A DNA stretch of 22,274 nucleotides from Chara braunii (lineage: Eukaryota; Streptophyta; Charophyceae; Charales; Characeae). Shown here piece after piece: positions 15,892-22,274 of this stretch. Under the pieces are notes generated by a model. The model saw only the letters and a list, made by a program, of their open reading frames with translations, searched no databases and had not been told where the DNA came from. The stretch's first letter is position 1. Every line of letters begins with the position of its first letter. The position numbers and the translations under genes are program-made. The stretch lies in NCBI GenBank assembly GCA_003427395.1, contig BFEA01000255.1, forward strand, positions 1,924,479-1,946,752, read 5' to 3'.

Positions 15892-17395
15892 CAGCAGCCG
15901 GATGTTTCTTAGCGTCCACAGCGCACTCGTCGTCGTCCTGCTCGATACGATAATTGGCTCTGACTTACCTTCCCACGTCTTTGACTTCGCAGTACTCCAT
16001 CCACATCAGTTTTGCTACTTCAGCTCGTCGACGTTGCGACTCTTCCTCGACGACATTCCGGACTTCTCATCATGGACGTCATCGGTAGCTTCATGGACTT
16101 CGTCACGACCAGCTCTGCCTACTTCAGACGTCATCACTCTCTTACCTCTTTACCCTGTACAGTACCCTTGTTGTGTCGCATGATGGTCTCCCTTTAGCCG
16201 GGTTCCTCTGAGTTGGACTCTCCCTTGGTATACGCATAGGCATCAGGACCGTAGCGTTGCCCTGGCTTCCCATCTTACGGATCTAGCTCCGACTTCCCTC
16301 ACTTTAGGAGTCATTTGCATGACTCCCTTACCCATCACCTTTCTACCCTCTGTCGGCCCTCATGCCCTAGTTAGGCAGCCCCGCATGCTTCATCTAGGTG
16401 CGCCCAGTATACCATGCTCCCTTGTTCCCTTGCGTGGTCGGCCCTCCATAGCGGTCAACCCTTTAGTCGAGCATTACCCGCCCTGATGGTCTATCTGTTA
16501 GGGTCATTGGTTATGTTCGCTCCCAGTTCCCTACCCTCATTGAGCCTGATGACATGTATTCCCCCTGTCACTATGTGTGGATGCCCTTAGGAGTTTTCGA
16601 CCCCTAGGCTACATTCGCCACCCTCAGAGACCATCCCACCCTTTGGTTTGCGACACACTTCTCTTGTGACATATGGTTGACTTGTTGTTGCTTGTTGCTC
16701 TTAGACTGAGGCTACTGTCTCTGACATTTTTAGGATTTAGTTGTTCTGCTTTTGTTGTTCTTAGGACTTGTACGCTAGTCAGTTGTTCCGAGACTGAGGC
16801 TAGTGCCTCCAATATTCTAGGATCTAATTGTCATTACTTTCTGCTTTCCTAGGACATGTATGCTAGTTAGTTGCTTTGCTTTCAATTAGGCTGTTAGTTG
16901 TGACATTGCTTTTTTTGTGATATTTTCTATTCTAGGTTGCATCGCATGGACTCAACATGGAGCTTGCTCCGCATCCTAGACTACTCAGGTTTTCTTTTCT
17001 TTGGTAGAGTTTCGCTTCTTGGCGGAAGCGTGCAGGCCGAGGATCGTGTAGCAGACCTCAGGTGGGCCTGTGAGACCAGCCCCTTGGCCTGTTCTCACAG
17101 GCCTGTGTTTTATTCGGGGCAGTCCAGTCTACGCCGGTACCTCTGTCGGTACCCGCCAGTCCAGTCCAGTCCTGTCAGTCCGCTGGGGTATACCCCAGCC
17201 GTTGTTTGTTTTCGGGATCATTCTACACTTGCACGATTTTGGAGTACGTGCGTTGGAGTCTTACGTGGGAGTTGCGTTGTGCCATCTCGCTCCTCCCTCA
17301 TCCTCCATCTCTATCTGTATCTGTATCCCAGGCGGAGCACCTTCCCGGTGGGTCCGCTACACCCAGCCAGTCGCTTCCTTGATTGTTCGTGATAG
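15892..17395 (+). other. gypsy 3' non-coding region, possible LTR
   Basis: No coding domain after the chromodomain stop. An 88-base degenerate tandem pair (GACTGAGGCTA...CTAGT.AGTTG) starts at 16704 and 16792. An 18-base perfect palindrome GCTGGGGTATACCCCAGC is at 17182-17199. The end near 17399-17408 is the palindrome CCTACGTAGG. A 3' LTR is expected here, but without a second LTR its limits cannot be set. Confidence 0.5.
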
Positions 17396-17399
17396 TATC

Positions 17400-18422
17400 C
17401 TACGTAGGTAGGATCTTGTTGACTTCTTCTGAAAACCTTTCGTCCCTCGGTATAGTCGGAATAGTACAATTGCATCCTTTTTTATCCACTCCTCGATCCA
17501 TGTCGGATTGCGTAAGATCTTGATGAGTTCGCGTTTGTCCTGTATTCCTTTTGGATGCCAACGTCGTAGGTACTGCACCATACATGTACCTCCCTCTTCC
17601 AAAGCTTGTTTGGACTTTGAAAGTGTCGACGTTGTACCTTGCCACGTCACTGGTGACTGGTGTCGTGCCAAATGCTCTGCTGATCTTCTTCCATCCATCT
17701 AACCAGACGTAACGGTTGCCTCGTGCGGATTTAAGCGTAAACTTATGCACTCCCTGCTTCTCGAGTTCGGCAAGCATGTTAAACACCTTCACCTCCTCGA
17801 CTGCGTTACCAACTTGGATCTTGACAGGCACCATGCTTCCTCCCTGTTGCTCACGGATCTCACCATGCAAACCCCGTTTTCTCTCCCTTTTACCAGACCG
17901 CTTTTTGTTATGTCTCTTCCGCTTCCGTCGCATATCATTGGTGTTCAGTGTCAGATTCCATCGCTGTATGTACAGTTGTTCGTACGCGATTAGCTCCCCA
18001 TCCTTACATGCCTCGACCGGTACTAAAACATAGGACTCCCTTCCAAAGCACTGCCACCAGTGGTAAAGATGCGTATCTTTGCTTCGACGATCACAGCGCG
18101 ATATATGTTGGCGCCATCTCACGTCGACACTTCTGCAAGTTTGCCCCACGTATTGCACCTTACATACAGGTGAGGCTAATATGTATACCACACTAGCAGA
18201 ATCGACAAACTCAACCCCTAGTTTATTGTACATCCGAACCCATGATTCCCCACACTTTGTCAGCCACTTAACCTGGCCACTAATTGCCAACAGGATTAAT
18301 GTCAAGCGATACAGTCTCTCAATTCTTTTAGCGAAAGCGTGTTCCCGTCGAAACTCTATCAAAGCCTTACACAAAGACCACAATCCACAAACAATCAATC
18401 TCCCGCTCGGTTCATGCGTCAT
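17400..18422 (-). pseudogene. GIY-YIG endonuclease, N-terminal half of Penelope-like ORF2
   Basis: Reading starts at ATG 18422 (MTHEPSGRL) and overlaps the end of ORF1 by 11 bases. The GIY-YIG domain is at 18191-17937: VVYILASP, then QYVGQT ten residues later (the Y...YVG pair), Arg in SVDVRWRQH with its His, and a downstream Glu in YEQLYIQRWNLTLNT. After it come a Lys/Arg-rich stretch and a segment VEEVKVFNMLAELEKQG and RYVWLDGWKKISRAFG. Near 17600 coding shifts to another frame that reads CMVQYLRRWHPKGIQ and NPTWIEEWIKKDAIVLF up to about 17405, where gypsy sequence begins. The domain makes the nick used to prime reverse transcription in EN-bearing Penelope-like elements. Its position before the RT is the permuted order. 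Confidence 0.75.
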
Positions 18423-19678
18423 TATCCGAGTCTGTCTGAGCGTCGATGTCCTCCTGATCGATGCCCCCGACTTCAGCTTCTCTTTCCGCAACAACTTGAA
18501 TTCGGTTGTCATATGCTTCAGCCGCTCTGTTCTCCGCGATGTTGGCCACAACAACAATTTTATTCTCGTATTCCACTTCTTCCTTCCTGCAAATGTCTTC
18601 AAGTTCGTCTGCTCCGAACTCTGCCAGCACTTTGATGTTCTCACATATGAATTTCGCCTTACCGTCAGTACCCAAAGCTGCAGTGATCTTTGTCCGTGGT
18701 GTACCGCGCCGCGGAGTGTAGTGAGGAGGTGGAATCTTCTTCTTGTCAGCCTTCTTCGTCGTGTGTTGTAGTTTTGCCGCAAGGTTGACAGGCCGCACCT
18801 GAGTGGTGCGTGGTGTTCGTTTCGCAGGTTGCGTCACCGGTGGGCTGCTCCCGACGGCCTTCTCCGCGCTTCGCTTGCGTTTCTCTGATATTTTGCCAAA
18901 CACCTTGTTCGTCGTCGGAGCGTTTCCACGTCGCTTGCGCTACTGCTGTCTGATGTCGATCCTCCCGGTGATGGTGGTGTAATTGCTGGCTCTTTGCCCT
19001 TCCCGCTCGGAAAAATCGAGGTCACCGCTCATCGTAATTCTTCCTTGATGTTTTCACGTCAGTCTTCAGTCATGACCTCTTGCAACTCCCCGTCGACTAG
19101 AGCCGCTTCCATCCTCATTTCCTTCCTCATTTGCATGCGAAGCTCCTCCGCTTCCCTTGCTTCAATGCGGCTTTCTTCTCTTTTGCCGCTTGTTCTTCTT
19201 CTGCTTGTTTTTGACGCTCCGCTTTTTCAAGTCTCCTCCTCTCCTTCTCCGCCTTCTTCCGATTCTCGACTTCGATGTGTCCCTGCATGGAGGCTATTGA
19301 TGCACCCAAGTCTTCAATCTGTCGTCGTAACTTCACCCGTCTGGGTGATTCTTCGCCGCCGCTGCTCCTTGGTTGAAACCGTGTTTCTCCCTGACGTGAG
19401 CTGCCCTCTCCCGTTTGTTTCCAACATTGATTCCGATAGTGCCCCACCTGTCCACAGTTGTAACAACTCGGTGGTCCTCGTCTTCGGTGTTCTCCCGATC
19501 CATAACCCCGCTCGCGTATCCCTTCACGTCCATCATCTTGGTGGTACTCCCTCCCAGCGCTCCGGTAGCCGTCTCGCCTCTCTTCACGTCGAGCATCGTG
19601 TCTTCTGTCTCGGCGCTCTCGTTCACCTTCGCGCTCGGTCTCCCAATAGCCTCGATTAGCCATTCCGTCAAGCGCCAA
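18412..19678 (-). pseudogene. Penelope-like ORF1 with CCHC zinc knuckle, frameshifted
   Basis: Starts at ATG 19678. An Arg/Glu/Gly-rich N-terminus leads to CYNCGQVGHYRNQC (C-x2-C-x4-H-x4-C, 19465-19424), a gag-type nucleic-acid-binding knuckle. A long charged helix with coiled-coil character follows (RQIEDLGASIASMQ, then EKERRRLEKAERQKQAEEEQ). The frame shifts near 19150 (continuing as MRKEMRMEAALVDGELQE), degrades near 19040-19070, resumes at 19025 (GKGKEPAITPPSPGG), shifts again near 18905-18935, and continues from 18903 (SEKRKRSAEKAV, basic linker, FGADELEDICRKEEVEYENK) to TGA at 18412. A gag-like role in RNA binding and particle assembly is inferred from the knuckle and coiled coil. Confidence 0.7.
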
Positions 19679-19679
19679 A

Positions 19680-20000
19680 GATGTAACTGGTGCTGACCGC
19701 TGCTCCTAACTTCGAAAGTAACTTGCTTGTACTCGTAGATTGTTCACTCCACTAGAAGAGAAACGAAAAGTGAGGAAAGATGCACCATAACCAAATACAT
19801 GCTCACACAATCTTGGGCAAATGATCCGCAAATCGTAATCCGAGTAGGTTCACATGCGCCAAATCAGGTGGAACAGGACAGATCCCCCGGAAGATCAGCG
19901 GCAAAGTTAACCCTCCGGTTTACCGGAGTAGTCAATGCTGGCAGCCAAGACTCTTACTGTTTTCTTTACTCATTCCTGGCTTTCTTCTCAATGTGCAAAA
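19680..20000. other. upstream flank of ORF1
   Basis: On the minus strand this precedes ORF1, so it may hold the 5' untranslated region of the Penelope-like element. It contains a perfect hairpin, CTCCGGT at 19913-19919 and ACCGGAG at 19922-19928 with a TT loop. No coding region is seen. Confidence 0.4.
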
Positions 20001-20045
20001 GGGACGCTGGACCTGTTTTCCAGCAGGTGAGGCTCCCCACCAATA
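20001..20045 (+). repeat. dispersed hairpin motif, copy 4 (long form)
   Basis: GGGACGCTGGACCTGTTTTC followed by CAGCAGGTGAGGCTCCCCAC and CAATA. A poly(A) run of 18 bases begins at 20063, suggesting that this copy lies at the 3' end of a retroposon. Confidence 0.85.
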
Positions 20046-20388
20046 GACCTGGAGCATTTTGTAAAAAAAAAAAAAAAAAAGATTAAATGTCTGCCTGAGA
20101 GGCTACATCGCGGCGGCACTACGGAGGCAGTGGGAGAGCGTCCGTCAGTCGTGGGAACGCTACTTGCTTGGAGGAAGCAAACTTGAAGTGTACCCATGGT
20201 GATCTTGGTTCTTTGAATGTTGATGCCAATGAAGATCCAAGGGTGTGTGGTGGGAAACCCATCTAGGCAGTTCAGGCTTCCTTGAGTTTACAGATAGGAA
20301 CTTGCTCTCTTTTCTGTAAGATCTTGAAGCGAAGTTGGGTAAGGCTCCCAGATAGATTAGCAGGAGACTTTGGATATGAATTCTTCAT
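20046..20388. other. anonymous DNA with poly(A)
   Basis: Poly(A) at 20063-20080. No gene is recognised in the remainder. Confidence 0.5.
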
Positions 20389-20424
20389 GGGACGCTGGAC
20401 CCGGTTTTCAGCACAAGCTTCACT
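20389..20424 (+). repeat. dispersed hairpin motif, copy 5
   Basis: GGGACGCTGGACCCGG then TTTTCAGCACAAGCTTCACT. The stem has one mismatch. The downstream GGTTGAGATGTT resembles the short-form downstream part of copies 1 and 3, and poly(A) follows at 20494-20510. Confidence 0.75.
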
Positions 20425-20989
<565 letters not shown>

Positions 20990-21180
20990 TTTACTTTTCT
21001 GTCTCCTTTCTCACCCTGTGCTTTTTCTTGCTTGTTTGTGAACTTCAGTCAGGACTAACCACAAATCCTGCAGGAAGGGAGTCCCAATTGGAGGGCTGAC
21101 AACATGGAGCCTCGGCAAAAGCACAGGCCTTCATCGCCCGGATTGTACTCTGCTCACAGAAATTGTAGACAGAAACAGGT

Positions 21181-21212
21181 CGCTGGGCCTGTTTCCCAGC
21201 AGGTGCTGCTCC
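21181..21212 (+). repeat. dispersed hairpin motif, copy 6
   Basis: CGCTGGGCCTGTTTCCCAGC followed by AGGTGCTGCTCC. Relative to other copies, both stem arms changed together (GCTGGA/TCCAGC to GCTGGG/CCCAGC), so pairing is kept. Confidence 0.8.
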
Positions 21213-21616
21213 ATTCATTGCATGAAGCCACCCACAGTCAGCTTGTCGTTTCTGTTCCTACCACCACCTCAGGCTGTCTTAGGGGCTGAAGAAGGGCTTA
21301 AAGAGTATCACATTCAGTCAAACCTCGTAGAGAGAATGCAGGGAGAACGCAGACACAAACACAAGGGGGCTGTGAACACCTGGGAGTAGCCTCGGGAAGA
21401 ATTATAGTCAATTTTCAGGTGGGGCTGGGTCAGATGTAAAGTGGGAGCACTGTAATGGGTAAGGGACTACTTGCAGCTCCAAGGGACACTGGGTGCTCCA
21501 GAGTAGAGCAGACTAGAACAGAACACTGACTACAGCCGCATAATGGGTGCTCCAGAGTAAAACAGAACAATGACTATAGCCTCATCACTGATCTGCATTC
21601 AATTTGTTGTATTCAA
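21213..21616. other. anonymous DNA with a 54-bp tandem pair
   Basis: GGGTGCTCCAGAGTA starts at 21491 and again at 21545, each followed by AACAGAACA and GACTA.AGCC. The second copy has lost about ten internal bases. Nothing else is recognised. Confidence 0.6.
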
Positions 21617-21660
21617 GGGACGCTGGACCCGGTTTCCAGCAGGTGTCGCTCCCCACCAAT
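21617..21660 (+). repeat. dispersed hairpin motif, copy 7 (long form)
   Basis: GGGACGCTGGACCCGG, TTTCCAGCAGGTGTCG, CTCCCCACCAAT. Nearly identical to copy 2 on the opposite strand 12.5 kb away. Confidence 0.88.
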
Positions 21661-21942
21661 CTCTCATGCAACAATCAAGCAGGAGGTGGGTGACCACTAG
21701 CTTCTCTTGGAGTGAAGAGGTGTTCCATATCTGCATTGGAGACAGTTTATTCATAAGCTAAACCGGCTGATGCTGCCTGGATAACTCCGGGTTGAATTGT
21801 GAGGTCCCCGGCCTCAGTTGGTTTGTGTTGTCAATAATGGAAGAGACGGTTTTGAAAAAAAAAGAAAAAAAAAAGAGGACACCTACCATGGGAGGTGATA
21901 AGAGAATCCCACAGCGTAGGGATGCGTGTCGAAGGCTCCAAT

Positions 21943-21988
21943 CTATTGGTGAGGAGCAGCCCCTGCTGGAAAACGGCTCCAGCATCCC
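21943..21988 (-). repeat. dispersed hairpin motif, copy 8 (long form)
   Basis: Minus strand GGGATGCTGGAGCCGTTTTC, CAGCAGGGGCTGCTCC, TCACCAATAGAT. It faces copy 7 in inverted orientation about 280 bases away. Confidence 0.82.
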
Positions 21989-22202
21989 AACATAATCAGC
22001 AGGATTAACAGATGTTGAGTTTTATTTCTCTCCCTATGAGGCTCGCCACACAGGCTATGAAAAACCAGGTTTTCGACAATTTTGCATCGCAACACAGACT
22101 TTTGAAGAATTGCGCTCAACATTTTTTATTTTTATTTTTTTTCACTTTTTTAAAAAAAGGGGGACGGCCTTGAGAAATAGTTGGTTTTACAACTTTTACT
22201 CA
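21989..22202. other. anonymous A/T-rich DNA
   Basis: T-rich run at about 22121-22150 and an A-run at 22152-22158. No gene is recognised. Confidence 0.45.
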
Positions 22203-22274
22203 TCAACTTCCATCATCTGGATTCGAACACGGGTCTGTATTGTCAACAGTTCAAGCGTGTACCCACTGAGCTAG
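22203..22274 (-). mobile_element. tRNA-derived SINE head, cut by window end
   Basis: On the minus strand, CTAGCTCAGTGGGTACACGC begins at the window edge (A box), and GTGTTCGAATCC follows at 22227-22216 (B box). The T stem does not pair well and the acceptor 5' half is outside the window, so a decayed tRNA-derived retroposon is more likely than a working tRNA. Confidence 0.5.

Larger units (their letters stand above)
13846..17395 (+). mobile_element. 5'-truncated Ty3/gypsy chromovirus
   Basis: In order on the plus strand: RNase H (13846-14240), integrase zinc finger (14300-14745), integrase core, C-terminal GPY-like module and chromodomain (14749-15891), then about 1.5 kb of non-coding 3' region. 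RNase H-integrase-chromodomain order is diagnostic of Ty3/gypsy chromoviruses. Gag, protease and nearly all of the reverse transcriptase are missing, and no LTR pair could be recognised, so the 5' part was lost. It separates two halves of a minus-strand Penelope-like element; ends are approximate (13800-13846 and 17395-17408) and no target duplication was found. Confidence 0.75.

Noticed and set aside
15506-16183. 225-codon plus-strand frame overlapping the chromodomain
   Set aside because: Shadow frame of the integrase-chromodomain CDS; no recognisable domain.
18079-18771. 230-codon plus-strand frame
   Set aside because: Antisense to the GIY-YIG and ORF1 coding sequence, which has clear motifs.

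Overview
This is a repeat-dominated eukaryotic nuclear window, most likely from a charophyte green alga of the Chara type. The evidence is one spliced gene fragment with a canonical GT-AG intron, long microsatellites and polypyrimidine tracts, a Ty3/gypsy chromovirus, a plant-type LINE tail, tRNA-derived SINEs, and a Penelope-like retroelement whose GIY-YIG endonuclease lies upstream of its reverse transcriptase. As I recall, that last arrangement is known from green algae and some invertebrates. The ORF1 family of the element also looks like one I associate with Chara, but this is recollection and not a search result. Nothing bacterial is present: no operons, no CRISPR, no rRNA.

Layout. 1-2316 (+): the 3' end of an unidentified gene, with exons at 1251-1338 and about 1790-2316, and a (TG)n-bearing intron between them. 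2317-3500: a G-run-rich downstream flank, then long (CTT)n tracts. 3785-4783: a degenerate tandem array holding a 93-bp pogo-like fold-back MITE (4640-4732). 5335-6260: tRNA-derived SINE sequence. 6403-8731: an inverted repeat, several minisatellites (37 bp, 88 bp, 26 bp), (CT)n and poly(T). 8758-9534: copies of a dispersed hairpin motif and a Leu/Gln-poor, CTG-rich minisatellite. 9846-10520 (-): the 3' end of a LINE ORF2, broken by a 74-bp duplication. 10639-12484: inverted repeats, a T-rich tract, and a hairpin at 11755-11786 that resembles a hammerhead core.

12543-19678 is a nested block. A Penelope-like element lies on the minus strand in the order ORF1 (CCHC knuckle, coiled coil, 19678-18412), GIY-YIG endonuclease (18422-17400), then reverse transcriptase (13799-12543). 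Between endonuclease and RT sits a 5'-truncated Ty3/gypsy chromovirus on the plus strand (RNase H, integrase, chromodomain; about 13846-17395). Both elements carry frameshifts and look dead in this copy, although 398 codons of integrase core plus chromodomain remain open.

19680-22274: anonymous DNA with five more copies of the dispersed hairpin motif, poly(A) runs, a 98-bp (CT)n tract, and a tRNA-derived SINE head cut by the window end.

The most notable items are the permuted Penelope-like element with its gag-like ORF1, the dispersed hairpin family of eight copies in both orientations (three with a nearby poly(A)/poly(T) run), and the pogo-type fold-back element with a related empty site in the same array.
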